From positions 11,628-75,627 of the forward strand of contig NZ_JAECZA010000005.1 in assembly GCF_016056275.1 (NCBI RefSeq): a stretch of DNA of 64,000 bases. Direction: 5' to 3'. Under the pieces are notes generated by a model. That model searched no databases. It was not told where the DNA came from and saw nothing but the letters and a program-made list of their open reading frames with translations. Position numbers and translations under genes: made by a program. The DNA is from Dendronalium phyllosphericum CENA369 (GTDB lineage: Bacteria > Cyanobacteriota > Cyanobacteriia > Cyanobacteriales > Nostocaceae). This document shows positions 1 through 8,781 of the stretch, in pieces (position 1 is the stretch's first letter; each line of letters starts with the position of its first letter).

Positions 1-91
1 TGGGGGAGAAGAACCAGATAATAATGTTACAGACAAAAATTGGATAGTTTATTTCTTGGAGTTCCCTAATCCCCGATCCCCAGTCCCTACA

Positions 92-2803
92 TCACAACCA
101 ATTACCAACTAACACATAGGCAGACCAAAAGCTGGGTGCGTTGTAGTTGGGATGTCCCAGCAATTTTAATTGGGCACAACGAAGAGCTTGGGCTTTGGTG
201 ATTTCTTTGCCCCGAAGTTGTCGGTAGAATTCACCAACAAATAAGGCTGTGGGTTCATCCTCAATTTGCCATAGAGACGCTAAGGTGCTGCCTGCCCCTG
301 CTCGTACTGCTGCTCCTGCAAGACCAAGGGTTGCACGGTTATCTCCAACAGCTGTCTGACAAGCACTTAAAAATAACAGTTCTAATGCTCCCGAACGGCT
401 TTCATCTCGATTGCGGAGAAGAATGTTGAAATCCTTGACTTTGATCGGGCCGCTGGCAGCCAAAATAAAGGTGTTTTCAGCATTAGAACTAAACTGACCG
501 TGAGTTGCTAAATGCACTATATTGAATGGAACTGTACTGACTTTGTTTTCTAGTGCCTTACGGGTGAAATCTTTATCTAGCAGACTAGTTGTGGATATTC
601 CAGCGCTAGCGATGAGGTTGATTTCAGACTTGATGGCAGGTAATGACCCAAAGTTAGAATATCCTGGTGGGGGCTGAGTTAGCCCAGCAGTTAATGCTCT
701 AAGTTGTTTTCTCCTCAATCGTTTGGGATTTTGGAGTTGCAGACCAACGCTCAGAGCGATCGCATATTTTTGCACTAAGTATTTCTCGCCATCATAGAGC
801 GCTGCCATTGGTAAATTACGTAACGCTCCATCCAGCACAAATACTAAGGTATCTACTTTACTCTTGGCTAATTGTTTTTCAATCGGTTTAATCAGCCAGT
901 TGTAAACTTGCCGCGACTGATTTTTGAGGACGTTAATAGCAGCAGGATTGACAAGGGTTTCTTGCAGTTGGGCGATCGCTTCTTCTACTTCTGTTGGGGA
1001 AATTTTGGTACTGTAATGCTGTAGTTGTTGTCTGGGAATTTTAACAATTACCTGGAGTTCTTCGGGCAGAATAATTGGGTAAAGGATGGCGGCAGTCGGA
1101 TTTTCTTGGTCTACGACTCGATCGAGTGTTACACTTTCGCCTTGCAAGCAAGCTTCTTGGAAGAAGTTATCTAATTCTGCCAACTGCAATGCTTCAATTC
1201 GCTGACGGGCTTTATCTAAAATTCGATCTTGGTTTGCGTATGGAGATTGCATCAGTAACTCTACGGACTCTCGATATACTGGTTCAACACTATCTCGAAA
1301 GTTAAATTGCACATCTTGATTAACTGCTACTAAGTCATTGCGGAGAGATTTTAGACTTTCTACCGCAGTATCATAAGCTGCGATCGCTCCTTTAATATCA
1401 TTTTGTCTTCGCAGCAATCTACCTAACTGCCACTCTAACCGATAGGCAATATCTTGGGCGTTACTTGTCTGAGCTAAAACTAATCCTTGCTCAGTGAGAC
1501 TTTGGGCTTTTGATAATTGTTGAGTCTTCTCGTACAAATTACCCAAACTCAAAAGCGCATAAGCTTCTGCTCGTTTATCGCCTAAACTGCGGGATTGCTG
1601 GACGCTAGTTTCTAAAAGTTGAGCAATTTTTTCGGGGCTGGGGACTGGGGACTGGGAATTGAGAAGACTTTCTTTCTCAATCGCAGATCCCCGATCCCCG
1701 ATCCCCGATTCCCGATCGCCAATACTTAATTTCATTAAGCTTTGGGCAAAGTTAATCTGAGCATAGATAGCAGCACGACTGGGAGGAAGTTGTTGGAGTT
1801 GGGATTGAATTAATGGCAATAATTGTGTTGCCAATGGTCGATCTGGGATCAGCAGGCTGAGAAGATTGAGCTGTGCCTGAACTTTTACTAAGGGTGAGGT
1901 AGATATTTGAATTGTTTGTTGATAGTAGGTAATCGCGTTTTCTTTTTCCTGCTTGATGCGGGCGTAGTTTCCCAAACTGAAAAGACTTGCTGCAATATTG
2001 GCATGAGATTGCAGGTTTTGAGCGATCGCCAAACTTCTATTTAAAGCATTGTGACACTCTTCTAGATTCCCTGCTACCAACTGGGCATCACCAAGCGATC
2101 GCAACGCCACTGCTTTTTCTATTGAGTCCGGTTGAGATTGTAATTGCCGATCTACTTCTTTAAGAATTTTGACGGCACGAGTGTAAAATCCTTGAGTTCG
2201 CCATGCTTGTGCTTGATTGATTTGCGATCGCACTTCCCCATTAAAATTTTTTGCTTGCTTGTAAATTTCTGCTGTTTGCTGCCAAGTTGTTAAAGCTTCT
2301 TCTGCTTGTCCCATTGCTAGTTGCAAACGACCTTGAATATCTAATGATTGAGCTAATACTTGCAAATTTTGATTTTTATTACTTGTTTTTAGCAGATTCA
2401 AGCTATCTGTAATTGCCTGCTTTGCTTCATTCCATGCACCTAGTTGTTGATAAGCCAAAGATAAATTACTCAAAGTGATAGCCAATCTCAGGTTATCTTC
2501 TTGTTGCTGATATTTCTCTGCTGCCTGCTGCAATACTTGTACTGCTTCGGCAAAACGTCCGACATCATATAACATTTTGCCTTGTTCTAAAGGCGAAACA
2601 GAGACATTATTAGTAATAGTTGTATTTGCTAGTTGAGATGACAAGTTAATTGCATCAGGAACTTTTGCCAGCACTGGTGAGCCGACGATGCACAGCAAAG
2701 CTATCAGAAAATACAAAGGCAAATGTAATAAAGTCAAAACTTTCGCTTTTGGCCTTCTGTTTTTTAGAAAATTTTGGTAATAAATCTTAGTTATTTTAGT
2801 CAT
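92..2803 (-). CDS. Exported TPR-CHAT domain protein (caspase-like)
   Basis: A 903-residue protein. The basic N-terminus is followed by a hydrophobic segment (LPLYFLIALLCIVG, about residues 28-42), which looks like a signal peptide or membrane anchor. Many TPR-type helix pairs fill about residues 70-520. The C-terminal 300 residues form a CHAT domain with the expected dyad: His in HLATHGQF (about 765) and Cys in FLSACQTAVGD (about 814). CHAT proteins are caspase/separase-fold cysteine peptidases or scaffolds; exported TPR-CHAT proteins are common in multicellular cyanobacteria and mostly uncharacterised. A Gly/Asp/Arg/Ser-rich linker near residues 360-390 (GDRESGIGDRGSAIEKES) is encoded by an intergenic-type repeat. 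The sigma-like gene lies 151 bp upstream on the same strand, so co-transcription is plausible. The domain call is firm; the substrate and role are unknown. Confidence 0.9.
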   Translation of the reverse strand: MTKITKIYYQNFLKNRRPKAKVLTLLHLPLYFLIALLCIVGSPVLAKVPDAINLSSQLANTTITNNVSVSPLEQGKMLYDVGRFAEAVQVLQQAAEKYQQQEDNLRLAITLSNLSLAYQQLGAWNEAKQAITDSLNLLKTSNKNQNLQVLAQSLDIQGRLQLAMGQAEEALTTWQQTAEIYKQAKNFNGEVRSQINQAQAWRTQGFYTRAVKILKEVDRQLQSQPDSIEKAVALRSLGDAQLVAGNLEECHNALNRSLAIAQNLQSHANIAASLFSLGNYARIKQEKENAITYYQQTIQISTSPLVKVQAQLNLLSLLIPDRPLATQLLPLIQSQLQQLPPSRAAIYAQINFAQSLMKLSIGDRESGIGDRGSAIEKESLLNSQSPVPSPEKIAQLLETSVQQSRSLGDKRAEAYALLSLGNLYEKTQQLSKAQSLTEQGLVLAQTSNAQDIAYRLEWQLGRLLRRQNDIKGAIAAYDTAVESLKSLRNDLVAVNQDVQFNFRDSVEPVYRESVELLMQSPYANQDRILDKARQRIEALQLAELDNFFQEACLQGESVTLDRVVDQENPTAAILYPIILPEELQVIVKIPRQQLQHYSTKISPTEVEEAIAQLQETLVNPAAINVLKNQSRQVYNWLIKPIEKQLAKSKVDTLVFVLDGALRNLPMAALYDGEKYLVQKYAIALSVGLQLQNPKRLRRKQLRALTAGLTQPPPGYSNFGSLPAIKSEINLIASAGISTTSLLDKDFTRKALENKVSTVPFNIVHLATHGQFSSNAENTFILAASGPIKVKDFNILLRNRDESRSGALELLFLSACQTAVGDNRATLGLAGAAVRAGAGSTLASLWQIEDEPTALFVGEFYRQLRGKEITKAQALRCAQLKLLGHPNYNAPSFWSAYVLVGNWL
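1629..1725. repeat. Repeat tract inside the CHAT gene
   Basis: Tandem GGGGACT units and, further on, CCCGATC units of the kind found between genes in this window (near 65-90 and 40137-40163) lie in frame within the TPR-CHAT gene and encode a polar linker. The two halves are partly complementary (GGGGACTGGGGACT against CCCCGATCCCCGAT). Confidence 0.75.
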
Positions 2804-2954
2804 GAATATGGCAAAAGGCAGGGAGCAAGGGAGCAGGGGGAGTCAGAGAGAAATAACTACTGACTCTTGCCTATTACCTATTGCCTTCTAACTCTTGTAC
2901 AGACAAGGATTAATTGCGTCTCTACGACAACTGACAACTGACTTCTTTTCATCT

Positions 2955-3605
2955 TCATAACAAGCCCTCCAATTCAGCAAATTTTCGCAAGCGTGGCAGG
3001 CACTGACGCTGATAAAAACTGCTTAAAGTCGGAATTGGCAGTCCAAATGTCTCAGATAATTCTTTCCAGCTAACTTCTGGGGGTAGGCGTTTGAGAATTA
3101 ACACCTGACAATTCACTTCCGGATGCCCTTTAATGTGAGTATTACGTAGTTCTCCATTCGCATCTGTCTTCACCCATATCTCTAAGTTTTCTAGAATTGG
3201 GGGTGCTTGGGGAGTAGCTGGTAAATTGTCTATAGGGTCGCTGATTTCACTATTTCTACCCGACCCTGACTGCCAAACTTTGTGAGGAACTGTTACGGCT
3301 TGTTCCCGGTACTGGTTCAGATAAAAGTCTTGTAATCTGCGTTTTAAGTAAGCATTCAACCAAGTGATAACACTGCCATGAGTGGGATCGTAGATTTGAC
3401 CTGTCAAGCCTTCACAAACATTGCGACAGAAATACAACCAAGTTTGTTGTAGGGCATCTTGATAGTAGGGAGTACTTTCCCTCCAAAGTCTCCTAGAACT
3501 CAAGCGTATGATTTGCGTGAGCAGCTTCTGACGCTGAGGGCTTCCAGGTGAGTGTCCACAGGCTTGAGCAACTAAGCAGCGTAGCTGTTCATCAAATTCA
3601 GCCAT
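2955..3605 (-). CDS. Sigma-70-like regulatory protein
   Basis: A 216-residue soluble protein. The middle has a sigma region 2-like stretch (YYQDALQQTWLYFCRN, then TWLNAYLKRRLQDFY) and the C-terminus has a region 4-like helix-turn-helix (SWKELSETFGLPIPTLSSFYQ). This pattern matches small cyanobacterial proteins annotated as sigma-70 family factors. It sits immediately upstream of the TPR-CHAT gene on the same strand. A pairing of sigma-like protein and CHAT effector could mean the pair is regulated together, but this is inference. The ATG at 3605 is the first start in the frame. The family call is moderate because the core-binding motifs are divergent. Confidence 0.65.
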   Translation of the reverse strand: MAEFDEQLRCLVAQACGHSPGSPQRQKLLTQIIRLSSRRLWRESTPYYQDALQQTWLYFCRNVCEGLTGQIYDPTHGSVITWLNAYLKRRLQDFYLNQYREQAVTVPHKVWQSGSGRNSEISDPIDNLPATPQAPPILENLEIWVKTDANGELRNTHIKGHPEVNCQVLILKRLPPEVSWKELSETFGLPIPTLSSFYQRQCLPRLRKFAELEGLL

Positions 3606-3909
3606 GTCAAATTTTTAGCAAAAAAAGCAAGAATATTATAGTATTGCGTATAAATAAGCTTTAGAAAATTACCCCGTGTCGTGATAGTACCTCTTTTTTA
3701 AATTCTCCAGCCAAAAATTTATATCAACAGATAGTAGAAGCGGAGGGGAGAAGAGAGCAGGGGGAGCTAGGGAGGAAAAATATCTTTACTCTTGTACAGA
3801 CGCGATTAATCGCGTCTCTTTGGTCTTAAGATTTTGCTGTGTAACTCGACCTTAATCCATTCTTGGCAGAATATAAAGAATGATTAAGAAAAGTGGTGTG
3901 TAAAATAAG
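3606..3909. other. Intergenic region with repeats, no gene
   Basis: A 304-bp spacer between divergent genes. It contains a G-rich GAGCAGGGGGAG tract near 3745-3775 and one copy of the TTGTACAGACGCGATTAATC-type palindrome at 3792-3819. No ORF with coding character was seen. It must hold the promoters of both flanking genes, but no confident -10/-35 pair was identified. Confidence 0.6.
3792..3819. repeat. Palindromic intergenic repeat (AGACGCGATTAATCGCGTCT type)
   Basis: The core AGACGCGATTAATCGCGTCT is a perfect 20-bp palindrome preceded by TTGTAC. Near-identical copies occur at 14386, 14421, 35212, 41936, 58533 and 58564, with a degraded one near 2895. It is a dispersed family with two copies next to each other in two places. 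Confidence 0.9.
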
Positions 3910-5160
3910 ATGATTAAGATGCTAGCTCAAAGCTTGACTGAAATTGGGGCAAAGCTACACATAGATTGGATTTTAGTAAATGCCTGCTTGCAATTTGCAA
4001 TTTGGGGATTGTTCTCTGTTTTACTCGCTGAAATATTAAGAGACAGCTACCATGCTTTGTGTCACCAAGTCAGTTGGCTGGCTAAGTGGCACAACAAGCA
4101 TCATATGGCATATCGTCGCGATTTATCAGTTGTTTCCCTCAAAGCCTATCAAGATTCTCAGCTTTACCACGACATTTTAGAGTCGAGTCTATTGCTGGCA
4201 GTTTTGACAGTAGTTGCTTTGGTTGTCCACCAACTAGGGTTATGGTTAGGAGTAGCCTATGCTTTTAGTTTCTTGTTTGGTGCATCCCTGCGCTATTTCC
4301 AAGGGACAATTGATACAGACTACAACCATCTACCCGGCCCTTTAGAAACAATTCCATCCGTTTGGTGGGTGAATCGGTCTTATCATTGGCGACATCATTT
4401 TGATGATGTCAATGCTTACTATAGTGGTGTATTTCCGTTGGTAGATAAAATACTCGGTACGGGACTGTCCCTCAAAGGTAAAACCATTGCTTTAACTGGT
4501 GCTTCGGGAACTTTAGGACAAGCATTGGCTGCCGAACTCCTCAAACATAACGCGAAGGTAGTAGCATTAACTACTAACCCAGAAAAATTAGCACCGCAGA
4601 CTGGATTAAAAGTAGTCTCCTGGGAGTTGGGTAATGAAGCTCAACTGAAGGATAGTTTAGAAAAAATCGATATTTTGATTATCAACCACGGAATTAATGT
4701 CTATGCTAGCCGTACACAGCAGGCAATTAATTCTTCTTATGAAGTCAATGCTTTTTCAGCGTTACGGTTGATGGATGTATTTTTAACAACTGTAACGGGG
4801 CCACAAGCTAAGGCAACTAAGGAAATTTGGGTCAATACTTCTGAGGCTGAGGTTTCCCCCGCTCTCAGTCCGCTATATGAACTCAGCAAAAGGGCTTTGG
4901 GAAATATTATCACCCTCAAACGGTTGGATGGGGATTGTGTAATTCGCAAGTTAATTCTCGGGCCGTTTAAGAGCCAACTCAATCCTTACGGAGTTATGTC
5001 AGCACAGCAAGTAGCTCGTGGCATTCTATTTTTAGCGCAACGAGACTACCGCAATATTATTGTGACGATAAATCCTCTCACCTATGTGCTTTTTCCCTTG
5101 AAGGAAGCTAGTACTTGGCTGTATTATCGAATTTTCAGTAAAGCTACAACGAGTCAGTAA
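3910..5160 (+). CDS. Bifunctional fatty acid hydroxylase/desaturase-type and short-chain dehydrogenase fusion
   Basis: A 416-residue fusion. The N-terminal half (1-185) has hydrophobic segments and the three histidine boxes of the sterol desaturase/fatty acid hydroxylase superfamily: HALCH (about 48), HNKHH (about 60) and HWRHH (about 158). These normally hold a di-iron centre. The C-terminal half (about 190-400) is an SDR with the dinucleotide-binding motif GASGTLGQAL (about 196), NHG (about 258) and a catalytic YELSK (about 322). All key residues are present, so both halves look active. It probably oxidises a membrane lipid or isoprenoid alcohol, but the substrate is unknown. A long imperfect inverted repeat follows the stop. 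Known cyanobacterial homologues have the same fused architecture. Confidence 0.85.
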   Translation: MIKMLAQSLTEIGAKLHIDWILVNACLQFAIWGLFSVLLAEILRDSYHALCHQVSWLAKWHNKHHMAYRRDLSVVSLKAYQDSQLYHDILESSLLLAVLTVVALVVHQLGLWLGVAYAFSFLFGASLRYFQGTIDTDYNHLPGPLETIPSVWWVNRSYHWRHHFDDVNAYYSGVFPLVDKILGTGLSLKGKTIALTGASGTLGQALAAELLKHNAKVVALTTNPEKLAPQTGLKVVSWELGNEAQLKDSLEKIDILIINHGINVYASRTQQAINSSYEVNAFSALRLMDVFLTTVTGPQAKATKEIWVNTSEAEVSPALSPLYELSKRALGNIITLKRLDGDCVIRKLILGPFKSQLNPYGVMSAQQVARGILFLAQRDYRNIIVTINPLTYVLFPLKEASTWLYYRIFSKATTSQ

Positions 5161-5166
5161 TTTTAC

Positions 5167-5266
5167 AGGTTAAGAGTCTTTCATCAAGAAGATGGCTGAA
5201 AAGCGATCGCGCTGTATCCTTTACTCAGCGCATGACAATATTTTTCATCTTGATGGCTCTTAACCT
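5167..5266 (+). terminator. Long imperfect inverted repeat after the desaturase/SDR gene
   Basis: AGGTTAAGAG plus CATCAAGAAGATG on the left match CATCTTGATGGCTCTTAACCT on the right, with about 55 bases between them including a HIP1 site. It lies a few bases after the stop codon of the preceding gene. There is no U-tract, so a role in termination or 3'-end stability is only inferred. Confidence 0.45.
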
Positions 5267-5567
5267 CATAGATAATATGCACCACTAATTTACTCAACTA
5301 TTGAAGTCTTCAAGCTTACCTTGACAGGATTACCAACCCGGCATACATTAAGAAATATGTAGTAAGTTAAACTTATAATTCCGATAAGCAGTCTCATAGC
5401 ATTCATCAAGATTATTACGCAAACAACCAGTTATCAGTTGCTATTGATACATAAGTTGCAAAAAACTTTTTTGTAGTATAAGTGTTACAATAATTTGTCA
5501 GAGCTTGACAACTGAGTAGCAAAGATACTAATTATTGAATAACGAGCGTTCGATATAAATCCAAATC
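5267..5567. promoter_or_regulatory. Upstream region of the TetR/devBCA operon
   Basis: An AT-rich, gene-free stretch. At 5495-5511 there is a 17-bp imperfect palindrome, TTGTCAGAGCTTGACAA (6-bp arms TTGTCA/TGACAA), about 57 bp before the TetR start codon. This is the usual place for an autoregulatory TetR operator. A TATAAG-like box lies about 15 bp before it. The operator assignment is inference. Confidence 0.4.
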
Positions 5568-6179
5568 ATGCCTAAAATTGTCGACCGCGACCAATACCGT
5601 AAAGAATTGCTCGCCAATTGCTTTGATTTATTTGCCCAAAAAGGCTATGGTTCCATCACCATGCGCCAAATTGCTCAAGGATTAAATGTTTCTACGGGTA
5701 CGCTGTATCACTATTTTCCTAGTAAACAAGCTTTATTTGAACAATTGGTGGAGGAGATCAATCAGCAAGAAATACTCACAGCAATGGCTGAGTTAGAAGG
5801 AAGGGAAACACTCCAAGAAACGATGGAAGCATTGGGAAAATATCTTGCTAAAAACGAAGATTATTACATTAAATTGCATTACATTTTAGTTGATTTTTGT
5901 CAACATCAAGACTCTAAAGAGATGTGGGGTAGTGGAATTTTTCAGCGAGTTGATGAGCGTTGTCAGCAAGCTGTGAGGGATGTTTTGGGCATTGAAGATT
6001 CAGATTTGATATCTTTTGTATTGCTTTTAATCGACGGCTTAATTCTCGAAAGGCTGTTGGGAAATGAAAGGATTTCTTTTATCGAACAGTGTAATCTCTT
6101 AGGTAAAATGCTGACAGCATATTTGCAGCAATATCCATCTAATGAGAGTTCTAAAACTAAATCATATTCAGCTAATTAG
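5568..6179 (+). CDS. TetR/AcrR family transcriptional regulator
   Basis: 203 residues. The N-terminal helix-turn-helix is typical: ITMRQIAQGLNVSTGTLYHY (about 24-43) followed by FPSKQALFEQLVEEI. The C-terminal domain (60-190) is the divergent ligand-binding and dimerisation part. The gene lies 56 bp upstream of the devB-like gene in the same direction and probably heads the operon. It most likely represses the exporter genes and itself; the inducer is unknown. A candidate operator lies upstream at 5495-5511. Confidence 0.9.
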   Translation: MPKIVDRDQYRKELLANCFDLFAQKGYGSITMRQIAQGLNVSTGTLYHYFPSKQALFEQLVEEINQQEILTAMAELEGRETLQETMEALGKYLAKNEDYYIKLHYILVDFCQHQDSKEMWGSGIFQRVDERCQQAVRDVLGIEDSDLISFVLLLIDGLILERLLGNERISFIEQCNLLGKMLTAYLQQYPSNESSKTKSYSAN

Positions 6180-6235
6180 TTACTAAATGGCATTGATTTT
6201 CTCAGAAAAATTACCATTATATAAAGGATAAAAAA

Positions 6236-7525
6236 ATGGGTGAAAGACTGCTATTAAAACCTGTAAATAAAGGATTAATTGCATTAGTAATTGCGGCTAC
6301 TGCGATTACAGGTGGAATTGTTATTTATGGAATTTCACAGTTTGGGCAAATTGGTGAAAAAGCTTCATCTGAACCAGTAGAAACCACACCAGTCACGCCA
6401 AAAGTGACAGCCTTAGGCAGACTAGAACCAGAAGCAGAGGTAATTAGCTTATCTGCGCCATTGGTTTTGGATGGCGATCGCGTTGCTAAAATCCTAGTCA
6501 AAGAGGGGGATACTGTCAAAGCCGGACAGGTAGTAGCAATTTTAGACTCACGAGCTCGTTTGCAAACTGCGGTGCTGCAAGCCGAAAAACAAGTTAGAGT
6601 CACTCAAGCAAAACTCGCGCAAGTGAAAGCTGGTGCTAAAGCTGGAGATATTCAAGCGCAGCAGGCCAGCGTTGAACGCTTCCAGGCCCAGTCACAAGGA
6701 GACAAAACAGCTCAACAAGAAACCATTGCTCGATTAGAAGCACAGTGGCAAGGAGACAGAACAGCTCAACAAGCAACAATCAAAAAGCTGGAAGCAGAAC
6801 TCAAAAATGCTCAAGCCGAATATCAACGCTATCAACAGCTATATTCCCAAGGAGCAATTTCTAACTCTTCATTTGATAGCAAGCGCTTAAGTCTTGACAC
6901 TGCACAACAGCAACTCGACGAAGCTAAAGCAATTCTCAACCGAATTAATTCTACTGCTCAAAGACAACTAGCCGAAGCTAAAGTAGCGCTCAACCGCATT
7001 AACGCTACTGGTAATAAGCAAGTCAGCGAAGCCAAAGCCACACTTACTAGTATTGCCGAAATCAGACCAGTAGATGTGCAAGCGGCACAAAGTGAAGTGG
7101 AAAATGCGATCGCTTCCCTAAAACGCGCCGAAACTGACTTAGAAGCAGTTTACATCAAAGCCCCAATGGCAGGTCAGATTCTCAAAATTCATACAAGAGT
7201 TGGAGAAAAGATTAGTAGTAGCGGGATTGCAGACTTAGCCCAAACCGAGGAGATGATGGTAGTAGCGGAAGTTTATCAAACTGATGTCGGTAAAGTCAAA
7301 CTCGGACAGCAGACTGTGATTACTAGTCAGGCATTTCCTGGCGAACTGCGAGGAAGTGTTTTCCATATTGGCTTACAAGTGAATCGGCAAAACGTTTTTA
7401 GCAACCAGCCAGGCGAAAACCTCGATAGTCGAGTCGTTGAAGTGAAAATTCGCTTAAATCCTGAAGATAGTCAACGAGTTGCAGGTTTCACCAATTTGCA
7501 AGTACAGACAGCGATTGAATTGTAA
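6236..7525 (+). CDS. devB: DevB-type HlyD family ABC exporter periplasmic adaptor
   Basis: 429 residues with one N-terminal membrane anchor (LIALVIAATAITGGIVIYGI, about 14-33), a lipoyl/barrel-sandwich half motif (VKAGQVVAILDSR), a long coiled coil (about 120-300) and a C-terminal beta-barrel region. The coiled coil contains internal near-repeats: QSQGDKTAQQETIARLEAQ is followed by QWQGDRTAQQATIKKLEAE, and LNRINSTAQRQLAEAK by LNRINATGNKQVSEAK. It should link the inner-membrane DevCA complex to an outer-membrane TolC-like protein, as DevB does for heterocyst glycolipid export. Nostocales carry many devBCA paralogues, so the cargo here is unknown. A good AAGGA site precedes the ATG. Confidence 0.88.
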   Translation: MGERLLLKPVNKGLIALVIAATAITGGIVIYGISQFGQIGEKASSEPVETTPVTPKVTALGRLEPEAEVISLSAPLVLDGDRVAKILVKEGDTVKAGQVVAILDSRARLQTAVLQAEKQVRVTQAKLAQVKAGAKAGDIQAQQASVERFQAQSQGDKTAQQETIARLEAQWQGDRTAQQATIKKLEAELKNAQAEYQRYQQLYSQGAISNSSFDSKRLSLDTAQQQLDEAKAILNRINSTAQRQLAEAKVALNRINATGNKQVSEAKATLTSIAEIRPVDVQAAQSEVENAIASLKRAETDLEAVYIKAPMAGQILKIHTRVGEKISSSGIADLAQTEEMMVVAEVYQTDVGKVKLGQQTVITSQAFPGELRGSVFHIGLQVNRQNVFSNQPGENLDSRVVEVKIRLNPEDSQRVAGFTNLQVQTAIEL

Positions 7526-7620
7526 ACACTGGGAGAGGACGCAAGGACGCGGAGAATCATTGCTGACTCTTGCCTCTCGCCTTTTGACGACTGACAACTG
7601 ACTATTGACTAACATCCAAT

Positions 7621-8781
7621 ATGAAACTATTTCGCAAAACACCGCTAGCATGGCGGCAGTTAATGAAAGAAAAAACGCGTCTGGCAGTTGCAGTTGCAGG
7701 TATTACCTTTGCAGACATGCTGATGTTCATTCAGTTAGGGTTTGAAAGCGCGCTGTTTGATGCAGCGGTGAAACCTCATCGTAATTTAGAAGCTGATTTA
7801 GTTTTGATTAGTCCTCAATTTCAAACTCTATTTTCAGTCAAAAGCTTTTCTAGAGAACGGCTTTACCAAGCATTAGCCTATGACGGCGTTCAGTCAGTGA
7901 ATTCTGTTTACATTGGCACTGGACAATGGCGAAACCCCGAAACGCGGTTAGAGCGTGCTATTTTGGTTTGGGGTATCGATCCGGCAAAACCGACATTCAA
8001 ATCGCCTGAAACCAAACAAAATCAGCATCAACTCAAACAGTTGTATCAAGTTATGTTTGACCAGGCGGGTCGTCCGGAATATGGGACAGTTGCCGACATT
8101 TTCAATAAAACAGGCAACTTTGAGACGGAACTGAATAGCATTGGCATTAAAGTTAAGGGCTTGTTTACTGATGGTGCTTCCTTTGCTGCCGATGGTAATG
8201 TGATTACCAGTGACTCTACTTTTTTACAACTATTCCCAGAGCGTCAATCCGATCGCATCGAAGTTGGGTTAATAACTCTCAAACCAAATGCCGATCCCGA
8301 AAAAGTGCGATCGCAACTGAGTGCCGGATTGCCTAAAGATGTCAGAGTCTTGACTCCAGAAGGATTTGCCGCAGTCGAGAGACATTACTGGGAAACTGGT
8401 ACTGGTATTGGTTTCATTTTTGGTTTGGGTACAGCAGTCGGGTTTATTGTCGGCATTGTGATTGTTTACCAGATCCTTTACTCCGATGTCTCCGACCACT
8501 TACCAGAATACGCCACGCTCAAAGCGATGGGCTACACCGATCGCTATCTTTTAGGAGTCCTGCTTCAAGAAGCATTATTCTTAGCTGTCTTAGGTTTTCT
8601 GCCTGGATTCATCCTTTCCTTTGGGTTGTATCAGGTTACTTATGCTGCCACAATGCTGCCGATTTTTATGAAGGTAGATCGGGCAATTCGTGTTTGGATT
8701 TTAACTGTGATTATGTGTAGTTTTTCCGGGGCGATCGCCATGCGAAAACTCCGGGCTGCCGACCCCGCCGATGTTTTTTAG
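7621..8781 (+). CDS. devC: DevC-type ABC exporter permease
   Basis: 386 residues of FtsX/MacB-type architecture: one N-terminal membrane segment (about 20-40), a large extracytoplasmic domain (about 50-255), then three C-terminal membrane segments (IGFIFGLGTAVGFIVGIVIVY near 262; EALFLAVLGFLPGFILSFGL near 318; WILTVIMCSFSGAIAM near 357). The motif EYATLKAMGYTDRYL is typical of DevC proteins. It lies between devB-like and devA-like genes. The 95-bp spacer before it contains GACAACTGAC-type repeats, so repeats have spread the operon apart without breaking it. Confidence 0.88.
   Translation: MKLFRKTPLAWRQLMKEKTRLAVAVAGITFADMLMFIQLGFESALFDAAVKPHRNLEADLVLISPQFQTLFSVKSFSRERLYQALAYDGVQSVNSVYIGTGQWRNPETRLERAILVWGIDPAKPTFKSPETKQNQHQLKQLYQVMFDQAGRPEYGTVADIFNKTGNFETELNSIGIKVKGLFTDGASFAADGNVITSDSTFLQLFPERQSDRIEVGLITLKPNADPEKVRSQLSAGLPKDVRVLTPEGFAAVERHYWETGTGIGFIFGLGTAVGFIVGIVIVYQILYSDVSDHLPEYATLKAMGYTDRYLLGVLLQEALFLAVLGFLPGFILSFGLYQVTYAATMLPIFMKVDRAIRVWILTVIMCSFSGAIAMRKLRAADPADVF

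Noticed and set aside
4737-4982. 81-residue antisense ORF in the desaturase/SDR gene
   Set aside because: Overlaps the conserved SDR catalytic region on the other strand; a shadow.
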